From the NCBI RefSeq assembly GCF_000711885.1, contig NZ_JONK01000020.1, positions 1-64,000 of the forward strand: a stretch of DNA of 64,000 nt, given 5' to 3'. Origin of the DNA: Chromobacterium haemolyticum DSM 19808 (GTDB lineage Bacteria > Pseudomonadota > Gammaproteobacteria > Burkholderiales > Chromobacteriaceae). Below the pieces are notes generated by a model. That model saw nothing but the letters and a program-made list of their open reading frames with translations, did no database searches and was not told where the DNA came from. Positions within the stretch are counted from its first letter, which is position 1; every line of letters begins with the position of its first letter. Both the position numbers and the translations under genes were made by a program. Below are positions 26,931 to 35,445 of the stretch, one piece after another.

Positions 26931-27866
26931 ATGGCAATCCAATGGTTCCCCGGCCATATGAACAAGGCCCGCAAGGATGTGGCCGAGCGATTGAAAGACA
27001 TCGACGTGGTCATTGAAATGCTGGACGCGCGGCTGCCGGCTTCCAGCGCCAATCCCATGCTGGCGCGCATGGCCAAGGGCAAGCCGCGGCTGATGATTCT
27101 GAACAAGCAGGATCTGGCCGACGCCGCCGCCACTTCGCAGTGGCTGGAATGGTATCGCGCCAAGAAGAACACCCAGGCGCTGGGCATGGATGCCGGCGAA
27201 CGCGCGCCCGCTCAGAAGCTGGTGGCGGCCTGCCGCGAGCTGGCGCCGACGCGCGGCGGCCTGGAAAAGCCGCTGCGGGTGTTGATCTGCGGCATCCCCA
27301 ACGTTGGCAAATCCACGCTGATCAACAGCATGAGCAGCCGCAAGGTGGCCAAGACCGGCAATATGCCGGGCGTTACCAAGAACGAACAGCGCATCATTCT
27401 GGCCGACGACGTGGAGTTGTTCGACACCCCGGGCATGCTGTGGCCCAAGATCGAGGTGGAAGAGGGCGGCTACAATCTGGCGGCCAGCGGCGCGGTGGGC
27501 CGCAATGCGATGGACGAGGAGGAAGTGGCGCTGGAGCTGCTCAAGTATCTGCTCCAGCACTATGCGCCGGAATTGACCGCGCGCTACAAGCTGGACGACA
27601 TCGCCGGCCAGCAGGACTGGCAGGTGCTGGAAATGATAGGCCGCAAGCGCGGCGCGGTGCAGTCCGGCGGCAAGATCAATGTGCAAAAGGCGGCCGAGAT
27701 CGTGCTGACCGATTTTCGCGATGGCAATATTGGCCGCATCACGCTGGAACGTCCGGCCGAATGGCTGGCGTGGGAAAAGCGGGCCAAGGAGTTGGCCGCC
27801 ATCCGGGCCGCCGAGCGCGAAGCCAGGCAACAGGAGAGAGACAGCAAGAAATCCGGCAGCCGTTGA
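26931..27866 (+). CDS. ylqF: Ribosome biogenesis GTPase YlqF/RbgA
   Basis: A 311-aa circularly permuted GTPase acting in late assembly of the 50S subunit. The permuted motif order is visible: G4 NKQD (58-61) comes first, then G1 GIPNVGKSTL (about 121-130), G2 PGVT and G3 DTPG (about 165-168). The N-terminal WFPGHMNKA is the family hallmark. A C-terminal ANTAR-like helical region and an Arg/Lys-rich tail follow. It is the last gene before a strong terminator. Confidence 0.93.
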   Translation: MAIQWFPGHMNKARKDVAERLKDIDVVIEMLDARLPASSANPMLARMAKGKPRLMILNKQDLADAAATSQWLEWYRAKKNTQALGMDAGERAPAQKLVAACRELAPTRGGLEKPLRVLICGIPNVGKSTLINSMSSRKVAKTGNMPGVTKNEQRIILADDVELFDTPGMLWPKIEVEEGGYNLAASGAVGRNAMDEEEVALELLKYLLQHYAPELTARYKLDDIAGQQDWQVLEMIGRKRGAVQSGGKINVQKAAEIVLTDFRDGNIGRITLERPAEWLAWEKRAKELAAIRAAEREARQQERDSKKSGSR

Positions 27867-27893
27867 GCCGGCGTCCATTCTCGCCCCGCCCAT

Positions 27894-27920
27894 ACGCGGC
27901 CCGATTCCGGGCCGCGTTTT
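27894..27920 (+). terminator. Terminator after ylqF
   Basis: ACGCGGCCCG (27894-27903) and CGGGCCGCGT form a perfect 10-bp stem with a short ATT-C loop, followed by TTTATTT. It separates ylqF from the convergent response regulator gene. Confidence 0.85.
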
Positions 27921-27930
27921 ATTTGCCTGG

Positions 27931-28617
27931 TCAAAGCGGCTGGCAGGGTTCGCTGAACCCATAGCCCACGCCCCGGGCCGCCAGGATGGGATTGTGCTGC
28001 GGCGCGATGCCGCTGAGTTTGCGCCGCAGCCGGCTGATCAAGGTTTCCAGCCGGCGCTCATCGTAGTGCAGGTAATTGGCGCCCAGCGCTTCCGCCAATT
28101 CGCGGCGGTGCGCCGGTTCCGGCGCGCGCCGCAGCATTGCGCTCAGCACTTGGTGTTCCGCGTGGGTCAGGTGCAACTGTTGGCCGTTGGGCGCGGTCAG
28201 CATGCGGTTGGCGGCGTGGTAGCGCCACCCGTCGGCGCGTTCCGCCGCGTCGCCGTCCAGCCGCCGCAGCACGCTGGCCAGCGTGGCCAGCAATTCCGCC
28301 AGCGGGGTGGGCTTGACCAGATAGGCGTCGGCGCCTTGCTGCAAGCCTTGAACCTTGTCGTCCAGCGCGCCGCGCGCGGTGAGCATGACTTGTCCCAGGC
28401 CTGGGTGGCTGGCGCGCAGCCTCCGGCTGAGCGCCATGCCGTCGATATCGGGCAAGCCCAGATCCAGAATCAGCAAGCGGCAGGGATGCTCGGCCAAGTG
28501 CCGCTCCAACTCCTGGCCGCAAGCCAGGCCGGTGGCTTGATAGCCGCAGCGTTTGAGCTGGAACAGCAACTCTTCGCGCAGGTCCGGATTGTCTTCAAGC
28601 AAGGCTATATGCGTCAT
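27931..28617 (-). CDS. OmpR-family response regulator
   Basis: A 228-aa regulator with a receiver domain (E8-D9 acidic pair, phosphoacceptor D52 in LLILDLGLPDIDG, K102 in YLVKPTP) and a C-terminal winged helix (about 130-225, with RLETLISRLRRKL as recognition region and RGVGYGF wing). Its gene overlaps the upstream histidine kinase gene by 23 bp, so the two form one system. The target promoters are not apparent. Confidence 0.92.
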   Translation of the reverse strand: MTHIALLEDNPDLREELLFQLKRCGYQATGLACGQELERHLAEHPCRLLILDLGLPDIDGMALSRRLRASHPGLGQVMLTARGALDDKVQGLQQGADAYLVKPTPLAELLATLASVLRRLDGDAAERADGWRYHAANRMLTAPNGQQLHLTHAEHQVLSAMLRRAPEPAHRRELAEALGANYLHYDERRLETLISRLRRKLSGIAPQHNPILAARGVGYGFSEPCQPL

Positions 28618-30511
28618 GAGCGGCTTTCGGTAGATACAAGATGAAACTAGCGCCGTGAGGCCAGTCAGGGTCCAGGCCCAGTTCGCCGCCGTGCTGAACG
28701 GCGATGCGCCGCGCCAGATGGAGGCCTAGCCCCAGGCCGGGACGGTTGCTGGTCTCCGCCAGCCGAGTGAAACGCTGGAAAATCGCTTCTTCCTGGCCCG
28801 GCGCGATGCCGGGGCCGTGGTCGCTGATCTGCCAGACGATGCGGTCGGCTTGGCGGCGGATGCCGATTTGAATGGGGGTGTCCGGGTGCGCGTATTTCAG
28901 GGCGTTTTCCATCAGGTTCTGCAACAGCACCGACAGCAGCTGCGCGTCTCCGTAGAGCGGCATGCGCTCTTGGCCGATTTGCAGCCGGAACCGCCGCTGC
29001 TCATCCGCGTCCAGCTGTTCCAGGCTGTGGCGGGTCAGCTCCAGCAAGTCCAGCGATTGCGCGTGCAGTCTGGCGTCGCTCACATCGGCGCGGCCGTGTT
29101 GTTCGGCCAGCCGCATCAATTCCTGCATCCGCAGCAGCGCGCGCTGAATGCGCTCGTGGCGGGCCTGGCGCTGTGCGAGCACCGTCGGCTCCGGCGCGTC
29201 CTCCTCCAGCAGACGCAAGCTGCTGCTGGCGGCGTCAATGATGGCCACCGGGGTGCGGATTTCATGGGTGATCATCGCCAGCAGGTCGGTCTGCTCCTCG
29301 CGCGCCTCCCGCTGGCGCAGGCTATCGGCCTGGGCCTGGCTGGCCTGGTGCAGCGCCTCGATGCGTTCGCGCTCCAGCGTGCGCATGCGCAGGAACAGAC
29401 CAATGTAGAGCAGGGTGATGGGCGGCAGGTCGGCCAGCCGGCCGTATTCCTGGATCCAGGATTGATACGGGATGTGCCCCAGGTGCAATAGCAGCGCGGG
29501 GATATTGAGCGCCAGATTGGTGGGCAGGTGCAGCGCGATCAGGCGGTCGCCGCTATCGTTGCGTTGCCATAGACGCCAGCAGACCGGCAAGGTCAGCAGA
29601 TTGATGAAGATGACGGCGTAGAGCGTGACCGGAATGCTGTAGGCCAGGCCAAACGGCCAAAACAGCGCGCACAGCACGGTGGCGGCGCCGGTGGCGGCCT
29701 GCAACTGGTATAGCCGGTAGGTGCGCGGGTAGTCTCGCTTCAGCTCCAGCAGATGGGCGAAGTAGGCGCAACCCAGAATGACGGCGGCGCCCAGGCCGAC
29801 GTAATTGCACAGCAGCGCGATCTTGGGCTGCTCCGGAAACAGCAGCAGGCGTGCCATGCCGTCGGTGGCGAATCGATGGCAGGCCACCGCCAGGATGTAG
29901 CCGAACAGCTTGGCGTGCTGCGCTTGGCGGGTGATCAGCCAGGCCGCCAGCGCTATCAGCACCATGGTGAGCATATAGCCGTAAATCAGGCCCAGTTGCA
30001 GCAGGCGCTCGTTGTGGTGGGCGACCAGATCCGGCTCGCTCCACAGGCGCGGCTGCGCGTTCAGAGCCAGGGACTGGATCTTGACGAACACGGTCTGTTC
30101 GTGCGGCTGCAGGGAAAAGCTGGCGGCCATCAGCGGCAGCTCCATCGCGGACATCGGCCGCCAGGAGCCGATGTCCTGCCTTCGCCAGCCGCCGTCTGGC
30201 AGGGGTTGAAATAAGCTTAAGCGGGCCAAATAGCTGGGGATCAGCTCCAGCCAGGGCCGTGGCGGCACATCATGTAGCTGGAGCCGCAGCCAGCAGGTGT
30301 CGTGGCCGTAGCCGCGCGCCAGTTTGCCGTCTGGCAGCGGCTGGAAACGCGCTTGCCAGCCGGGGCTGGATATTTGATTGATGCCGAGACCGGCGTCGGC
30401 GCTGCAAAAGGCGCTGGCGTCCCGTTCGCTGAACGAGCGGAAGCCGGCTTGCGCCGCGTTGACGGCGAAGAGCAGGCATAGCAAGAGCAAGATCGGCAAC
30501 GCGCGAGGCAT
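28595..30511 (-). CDS. Sensor histidine kinase with 7TMR-DISM input module
   Basis: A 638-aa membrane kinase. A signal peptide (1-22) leads into a periplasmic 7TMR-DISMED2-like beta domain (about 23-165), then seven hydrophobic helices (about 170-385), a short coiled coil, the HisKA dimerisation domain with H in AMITHEIRTPVAI (about 413), and the HATPase with N box NLMENALKYA, DHGPGIA and GLGLGLHLA. This input module often senses carbohydrates or other small ligands in the periplasm. It is co-expressed with the downstream response regulator. Confidence 0.9.
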   Translation of the reverse strand: MPRALPILLLLCLLFAVNAAQAGFRSFSERDASAFCSADAGLGINQISSPGWQARFQPLPDGKLARGYGHDTCWLRLQLHDVPPRPWLELIPSYLARLSLFQPLPDGGWRRQDIGSWRPMSAMELPLMAASFSLQPHEQTVFVKIQSLALNAQPRLWSEPDLVAHHNERLLQLGLIYGYMLTMVLIALAAWLITRQAQHAKLFGYILAVACHRFATDGMARLLLFPEQPKIALLCNYVGLGAAVILGCAYFAHLLELKRDYPRTYRLYQLQAATGAATVLCALFWPFGLAYSIPVTLYAVIFINLLTLPVCWRLWQRNDSGDRLIALHLPTNLALNIPALLLHLGHIPYQSWIQEYGRLADLPPITLLYIGLFLRMRTLERERIEALHQASQAQADSLRQREAREEQTDLLAMITHEIRTPVAIIDAASSSLRLLEEDAPEPTVLAQRQARHERIQRALLRMQELMRLAEQHGRADVSDARLHAQSLDLLELTRHSLEQLDADEQRRFRLQIGQERMPLYGDAQLLSVLLQNLMENALKYAHPDTPIQIGIRRQADRIVWQISDHGPGIAPGQEEAIFQRFTRLAETSNRPGLGLGLHLARRIAVQHGGELGLDPDWPHGASFILYLPKAAHDAYSLA

Positions 30512-30541
30512 GGCTAAGCGGCTTGTAGTTTCAGATGGGGC

Positions 30542-30561
30542 GACATTGTGACGGCAATGTC
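30542..30561. promoter_or_regulatory. Palindrome upstream of the kinase gene
   Basis: GACATTG (30542-30548) and CAATGTC (30555-30561) are perfect arms around 6 bp, 31 bp upstream of the histidine kinase start. On the plus strand ATTTTTT follows, but no plus-strand gene precedes it, so an operator is more likely than a terminator. No binding protein can be assigned. Confidence 0.3.
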
Positions 30562-30644
30562 ATTTTTTGTCAGTGGCTACTACTTGGTGATTAGAAAAAT
30601 TTCATACCGTAGTAGTTATAGCCATAAAAATGACTTTGGTATTT

Positions 30645-31592
30645 TCAGGCTTGTGCCGTTGCGGCTGAAGGCGGGATAAGCGGGGAATGGCCGCGGCCGT
30701 AGAGGCGGCATTCCGCCGCCAGCGCCAGCAGATTGGGATCGCGCTCGCGTTTGCTGGCCAAGAGTAAATGGATGTGCTGGGTCCGCCGATACGGCGCGGC
30801 CAGCGGAATCAGCTGCAACTGCGGGCTGAACAAGGCCACGCGGCGCGGCAACAAGGAATAGCCGATGCCGCCGCACACCAGATTGCTCAGCGAAAAAATG
30901 TCGGCCACCCGCATCACCACATTCGGCAGGACGCCGGCTATGGCGAAGGCTTGCATGAAATCCTGGCCGGTGGCGAAGCTGTCATGCAGGCTGACAAAAG
31001 GCAGCTTGGGCAGCGTGGCCAAATCGATGCTTTCGGATTGCCCCAAGGGCGAGTTGAGCGGCGCGGCGAAGCAGATTTCGTCTTCGAACATGGGGATGCT
31101 CACCCAGGCCGGGTCGGCGCGTGTTTCCCGCGCGACAATGACCACAGCGTCCAGCACGCCATCGGCCAGCTTTTGCCGCAGTTCCTGATTGGAGGCCAGC
31201 GTCAGGTCCACCGTCAATTGCGGCCTGCGTGTTTTCAGGCCCGCCAAAATGCGTGGCAGCGCGCCTGCGGTCAGCGAGTACAGTGCGCCCACCCGCAGCC
31301 TGGCCGAACCGAAGCCCGCAGCCTCCCGAGTCTGGCGCACGCCATGCTCCAACTCCAGCAAAGCCCGTTCAGCGCTGAGCAGCAAAGCCTGGGCGGACTC
31401 CAATGGAATCAGCCGGCGGCCGCTGCGCTGGAACAACGGGCAGGCCAAGGCTTGCTCCAGCGAGTGCAGGGCGCGGTGCACGCTGACCGGGCTTTGTCCC
31501 AGCGCTTCCGCCGCGCGGCTCATATTTCCCAAGCGCATGAAGGCCAGGAACACCCCCAGCTTTTTCAACGTGACTTCATCGTGCGTCCACAT
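30645..31592 (-). CDS. mdcR: LysR-family regulator of malonate utilisation
   Basis: A 315-aa LysR-type activator. The N-terminal helix-turn-helix is unmistakable (LKKLGVFLAFMRLGNMSRAAEALGQSPVSVHRALHSLEQAL, about 8-48), followed by the two-lobed effector domain. It is divergent from mdcA across 130 bp containing an inverted repeat, the standard mdcR-mdc arrangement; malonate is the expected inducer. The start MWTHDEVTLKK at 31592 follows GGGAGGTCGC and matches MdcR proteins; an upstream in-frame start is less likely. Confidence 0.9.
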   Translation of the reverse strand: MWTHDEVTLKKLGVFLAFMRLGNMSRAAEALGQSPVSVHRALHSLEQALACPLFQRSGRRLIPLESAQALLLSAERALLELEHGVRQTREAAGFGSARLRVGALYSLTAGALPRILAGLKTRRPQLTVDLTLASNQELRQKLADGVLDAVVIVARETRADPAWVSIPMFEDEICFAAPLNSPLGQSESIDLATLPKLPFVSLHDSFATGQDFMQAFAIAGVLPNVVMRVADIFSLSNLVCGGIGYSLLPRRVALFSPQLQLIPLAAPYRRTQHIHLLLASKRERDPNLLALAAECRLYGRGHSPLIPPSAATAQA

Positions 31593-31620
31593 GCGACCTC
31601 CCAGCGGCTGGCTGAAGCCA

Positions 31621-31643
31621 ATCATTAACTTATTAGTAATGAT
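31621..31643. promoter_or_regulatory. Candidate MdcR operator
   Basis: ATCATTA (31621-31627) and TAATGAT (31637-31643) form a perfect inverted repeat with a 9-bp centre, midway between the divergent mdcR and mdcA starts (29 bp from mdcR, 80 bp from mdcA). It has the T-N11-A style symmetry of LysR-type sites. Confidence 0.55.
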
Positions 31644-31722
31644 GCGCCAGTGTGCTTGATTGATGGCCGCGTTGCCAAGTCCTTAAGGTAGCTGCATCAA
31701 GTGAAGGCCTGGAGGATGGTTC

Positions 31723-33378
31723 ATGGGCGATACGCGCGGCTGGGAACACCGGCGGCAGGACAAGCGGCGGCGAGTGGAGCGCTTGGGGGCGATGGCGAAG
31801 GGCAAGCTGTTGGCCGGCGCCGACATCGTCCCCGCTTTGCAGGCCTTGTTGCGGTCGGGCGACAAGGTGGTGCTGGAGGGCAACAACCAGAAACAGGCCG
31901 ATTTCCTGTCGCGGGCCTTGGCGCAGCTGGACCCGGAGCGGGTGCGGGATTTGCACATGATCATGCCCTGCGTCAGCCGCAGCGAGCACCTGGACGCGTT
32001 CGAGCGCGGCATCGCCCGCCGGCTGGATTTTTCTTTCGCCGGGCCGCAAAGCCTGCGCATCAGCCAACTGTTGGAAGACGGCTTGTTGGAGATCGGCGCG
32101 ATTCATACATATATCGAGCTGTATGCGCGGCTGCTAGTGGATTTGCAGCCCAATGTGGCCTTGGTGGCCGCTTTCAGCGCCGATCGCGCCGGCAATCTCT
32201 ATACCGGTCCCAGCACCGAGGACACTCCGGCGCTGGTGGAGGCCGCCGCCTTCAGCAACGGCATCGTCATCGCCCAGGTCAACCAAGTGGTCGACGACGC
32301 ATCCGAACTGCCGCGCGTCGACATCCCCGGCGACTGGATAGACTTCGTGGTGGCGGCGGATCGGCCTTTCCATATGGAGCCCTTGTTCACCCGCGATCCG
32401 CGCCACATCAAACCCTTGCAGGTTCAGATGGCGATGCTGGCGATACGCGGCATCTACCAGCGGCATCAGGTGCAGTCGCTGAATCACGGTATCGGCTTCA
32501 ATACCGCCGCCATCGAATTGATCCTGCCCACCTATGGCGAGCGCTTGGGCTTGAAGGGGCGGATCTGCCGGCATTGGGCGCTGAATCCGCATCCGACGCT
32601 GATTCCCGCGATTGAGAGCGGCTGGGTCGACAGCGTGCACTGTTTTGGCAGTGAAGTGGGCATGGAGAACTACGTCGCGGCGCGGCCGGATGTGTTCTTT
32701 ACCGGCCGCGACGGCGCTTTGCGCTCCAACCGCCTGCTGTGCCAACTGGCCGGGCAATACGGCGTGGATCTGTTCATCGGCGCCTCGCTGCAAGTCGATG
32801 GCGACGGCAACTCCTCTACCGTGACGAGTGGTCGCCTGGCTGGTTTTGGCGGCGCGCCCAATATGGGCCATGATCCGCGCGGCCGTCGTCACGCCACGCC
32901 GGCCTGGCTGGCCATGCGCCCCCCAGCGCCGGAACCGATGCTGGAGCGCGGCCGCAAGCTGGTGGTGCAGATGGTGGAAACCTTTCAGGAAAACATGCAG
33001 CCCACCTTCGTCGAAACGCTGGACGCGTTGGCGGTAGGCCGCAGCAGCGGCATGCCGCTGGCCCCGGTGATGATTTACGGGGACGACGTGACCCATCTTC
33101 TGACCGAGGACGGCATTGCCTATCTCTATCGGGCGGAATCGCTTGAGCAACGACAGCAGATGATCGCGGCGGTGGCTGGAGTCACGCCGGTAGGGTTGCG
33201 CAGCGATCCCGCGCAAAGGGCAAGCTTGCGCCGGCAGGGGCTGGTGGCCTTGCCGGAGGACCTGGGCGTGGCGCGTGGCGAGGCCGGCCGCGAATGGCTG
33301 GCGGCCAAAAGCATGGCCGAACTGGTGGAGTGGTCCGGCGGCCTGTACCGGCCTCCCGCGCGGTTTCGGAGCGGATGA
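31723..33378 (+). CDS. mdcA: Malonate decarboxylase alpha subunit
   Basis: A 551-aa CoA-transferase-like subunit that moves malonate onto the acyl carrier protein, releasing acetate in exchange (acetyl-ACP:malonate ACP transferase). The near full-length match to MdcA is visible in KGKLLAGADIVPALQALLRSGDKVVLEGNNQKQADFL, LHMIMPCVSRSEHLD, FTGRDGALRSNR and SGRLAGFGGAPNMGHDPRGRRHATPAW. TGGAGGA precedes the ATG. First gene of the operon; its stop overlaps the next start (ATGA). Confidence 0.96.
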   Translation: MGDTRGWEHRRQDKRRRVERLGAMAKGKLLAGADIVPALQALLRSGDKVVLEGNNQKQADFLSRALAQLDPERVRDLHMIMPCVSRSEHLDAFERGIARRLDFSFAGPQSLRISQLLEDGLLEIGAIHTYIELYARLLVDLQPNVALVAAFSADRAGNLYTGPSTEDTPALVEAAAFSNGIVIAQVNQVVDDASELPRVDIPGDWIDFVVAADRPFHMEPLFTRDPRHIKPLQVQMAMLAIRGIYQRHQVQSLNHGIGFNTAAIELILPTYGERLGLKGRICRHWALNPHPTLIPAIESGWVDSVHCFGSEVGMENYVAARPDVFFTGRDGALRSNRLLCQLAGQYGVDLFIGASLQVDGDGNSSTVTSGRLAGFGGAPNMGHDPRGRRHATPAWLAMRPPAPEPMLERGRKLVVQMVETFQENMQPTFVETLDALAVGRSSGMPLAPVMIYGDDVTHLLTEDGIAYLYRAESLEQRQQMIAAVAGVTPVGLRSDPAQRASLRRQGLVALPEDLGVARGEAGREWLAAKSMAELVEWSGGLYRPPARFRSG

Positions 33379-34589
33379 TGCCGGGCCGGATGAGCTGTGC
33401 TCCCGAGCCGAGGACAGGACATGTGTCGCCTACGGCTTTGGCCGACGCCGCCGTGGCGGCCTTGTTGGCGGAGGCGACATTGACGCCCAAGCCCGGCCTG
33501 GTCGACCTGCGAGGCGGCGGCGCGCACCGGGACATGGATTGGGCGCTGCTGTGCCGGTCGGCGCGGGCGCTGCGGCCTGGCTTTCTGGCCATGGCGGAGG
33601 CGGGAGAACAGGGAGCAGGAGAGGACCGATTGCCGGAGCTGCGCGCCCGGATCGGTGCGGCTGGAAGGCAAGCCGAGGCGGCGATGCTGGCCGCCAGCGG
33701 CGGCGTCAATACGCATCGCGGCGCGATTTGGGCTCTGGGTCTGCTGGTGACGGCCGCCGCCGCTTGGCCTGTGCTGCCGCTAAGGGCCTTGGGAGCGCGG
33801 GCTGGGGAGCTGGCGCGGGTCGAGGATGCCGGCGCGCCGCCGCTGCTTGCCTTGCCGGGTGGGCGCGTCTGTGCCCGCTATGGAGTGGGCGGCGCGCGCC
33901 ATCAGGCGGCAGCCGGTTTCCCGCAGGTGATGGATCACGGACTGCCGGCCCTGCAAGCGGCGCGGCGGCGCGGCGCGGCTGAGACGCCGGCGCGGCTGGA
34001 CGCGCTGCTGGCGATCATGCGGCAGCTGGACGACACCTGTTTATTGGCCCGAGGCGGCAGGTTCGGCCTGGAACTGGCGCAAGACGGCGCGGCGGCGGTA
34101 TTGCAGGCGGGGGGCTGCGCCAGTCAAGAGGGATGGCGGCTGTTGTTGAAGCTGGACCAGCGCCTGCGCCGCCGCCGTTTGTCGCCGGGCGGCGCGGCGG
34201 ATTTGCTGGCGGCGACCTTACTGTTGGACAGCCTGGCGCAGACGCAGGCAAGGGAGGACTACGAGATGGAACGCTACACATTCACTTACTCGGCAGCGGC
34301 TGGTCCTGGTGTCCGGCGGAGCTTGGCCGGGGTCGTGGGATCCGGGGATTTGGAGGTACTGCTGGAGCCGTCAACGTCCGGCGTGAGCCAAGTCATGGTG
34401 AGCACCGCCTTGGCGGGAACCGAACTCATTTGGCGCAGGGTGCTGGAGCGCGTGTTCGCTGAGACGGCCTGGCCGCCGGTCCGTTTGGAAATCCATGACT
34501 TCGGCGCCAGCCCCGGGGTGATCCGGTTGCGGCTGGCGCAAGCGCTGGAGACTGGCCGGCGGACAGGGGGCGACGATGGCCGCTGTTGA
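33375..34589 (+). CDS. mdcB: Triphosphoribosyl-dephospho-CoA synthase MdcB, fused in frame to MdcC
   Basis: The first about 297 residues are MdcB, which makes the prosthetic-group precursor 2'-(5''-triphosphoribosyl)-3'-dephospho-CoA from ATP and dephospho-CoA: TPKPGLVDLRGGGAHRDMDW, SGGVNTHRGAIWALGLL and LDALLAIMRQLDDTCLLARGG are conserved blocks. No stop separates it from the MdcC region; the frame reads GCAAGGGAGGACTACGAG into the MdcC ATG at 34266. TAC there could be a former TAG or TAA. The product is thus a 404-aa MdcB-MdcC fusion unless a base is wrong. The start ATG overlaps the mdcA stop; 33378 and 33390 are alternatives. Confidence 0.82.
   Translation: MMPGRMSCAPEPRTGHVSPTALADAAVAALLAEATLTPKPGLVDLRGGGAHRDMDWALLCRSARALRPGFLAMAEAGEQGAGEDRLPELRARIGAAGRQAEAAMLAASGGVNTHRGAIWALGLLVTAAAAWPVLPLRALGARAGELARVEDAGAPPLLALPGGRVCARYGVGGARHQAAAGFPQVMDHGLPALQAARRRGAAETPARLDALLAIMRQLDDTCLLARGGRFGLELAQDGAAAVLQAGGCASQEGWRLLLKLDQRLRRRRLSPGGAADLLAATLLLDSLAQTQAREDYEMERYTFTYSAAAGPGVRRSLAGVVGSGDLEVLLEPSTSGVSQVMVSTALAGTELIWRRVLERVFAETAWPPVRLEIHDFGASPGVIRLRLAQALETGRRTGGDDGRC
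34266..34589 (+). CDS. mdcC: Malonate decarboxylase acyl carrier protein (delta subunit)
   Basis: The 107-residue C-terminal part of the fused frame, with its own start: ATG at 34266 with GGGAGG 8 bases upstream. It is a full-length MdcC, beginning MERYTFTY and containing GVVGSGDLEVLLEPSTSG, where the serine in GSGDLEVL is the expected attachment site of the phosphoribosyl-dephospho-CoA group, and the closing IHDFGASPGVIRLRLAQALE. Independent translation is likely, giving free MdcC besides the fusion. It overlaps mdcD by 14 bp. Confidence 0.8.
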   Translation: MERYTFTYSAAAGPGVRRSLAGVVGSGDLEVLLEPSTSGVSQVMVSTALAGTELIWRRVLERVFAETAWPPVRLEIHDFGASPGVIRLRLAQALETGRRTGGDDGRC

Positions 34590-35445
34590 GATTCTGCAAC
34601 GTGACCGCCTGAGCGAGCATGGCGCGCGCCAGCGGCTGAAAAAGCTGTTGGACCCCGGTAGTTTCCGAGAGCTGTTGGATCCGTTTCAGCGGCTGGAGTC
34701 GCCATGGCTGGAGCGGCAGGGCATCGTCGCTCAGTCCGACGACGGCGTGGTGGCGGCGCGAGGCCGGCTGGATGGCCATGAAGTCGCCGCGCTGGCGATA
34801 GAGGGCGCTTTCCTCGGCGGCAGCCTGGGCGAAGTCTCCGGCGCCAAGATCGCCGGCATGCTGGAACTGGCCGCCGAGGCCAACCGTCACGGCCGGCCGA
34901 CGGCCGCCTTGCTATTGCTGGAAACCGGCGGAGTCAGGCTGCAGGAAGCGAATCTGGGCTTGGCCGCGATTGCCGATATCCATGCAGCCATCGTCGACCT
35001 GCGCCGCTACCGGCCGGTGATCGCGGTCAGCGTTGGACCGGTGGGGTGTTTTGGCGGCATGGGCATCGCCGCCGGCTTATGCAGCTATTTGTTGCTGACC
35101 CGCGAGGCGCGCCTGGGGCTGAATGGGCCGGCGGTGATCGAGCAAGAGGCCGGGCCAGCGGAGTACGACGCAAGCGACCGCGAGTTGATCTGGAGCCTGA
35201 GCGGCGGCGAGCAGCGCCATGCCACCGGCTTTGCCGATGTGTGTTGCGTCGATGACGCGGCGGCGATCCGCCGGCAAGTGCAGGACTGGTTGCGACGAGG
35301 CCCGCCGCCGCGGCACCGCAGCCAGCGCATTGATGATTACCGCGCGGTGCTGGCGCGGCTGGACGCGGCGGAACAGGCTGACGCGGGGCGAGCGCGGAGC
35401 GCGTTCTCCCTGACGCAAGGCGATGTCATGGAAGGAGGGCTGTGA
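34576..35445 (+). CDS. mdcD: Malonate decarboxylase beta subunit
   Basis: A 289-aa carboxyltransferase-fold subunit which, with MdcE, decarboxylates malonyl-ACP to acetyl-ACP. MdcD hallmarks: GSFRELLDPFQRLESPWLERQGIVAQSDDGVVAARG, EGAFLGGSLGEVSGAKIAGMLELA, and VGPVGCFGGMGIAAGLCSYLLLTREARLGLNGP, an oxyanion-type Gly stretch. The stop overlaps the next start (TGATG), but that next gene is an M20 hydrolase rather than mdcE, which lies 2.8 kb further on. Confidence 0.95.
   Translation: MAAVEILQRDRLSEHGARQRLKKLLDPGSFRELLDPFQRLESPWLERQGIVAQSDDGVVAARGRLDGHEVAALAIEGAFLGGSLGEVSGAKIAGMLELAAEANRHGRPTAALLLLETGGVRLQEANLGLAAIADIHAAIVDLRRYRPVIAVSVGPVGCFGGMGIAAGLCSYLLLTREARLGLNGPAVIEQEAGPAEYDASDRELIWSLSGGEQRHATGFADVCCVDDAAAIRRQVQDWLRRGPPPRHRSQRIDDYRAVLARLDAAEQADAGRARSAFSLTQGDVMEGGL

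Noticed and set aside
30542-30567. GACATTG/CAATGTC hairpin followed by T6 as a plus-strand terminator
   Set aside because: No plus-strand gene precedes it; position upstream of a minus-strand gene fits an operator better.
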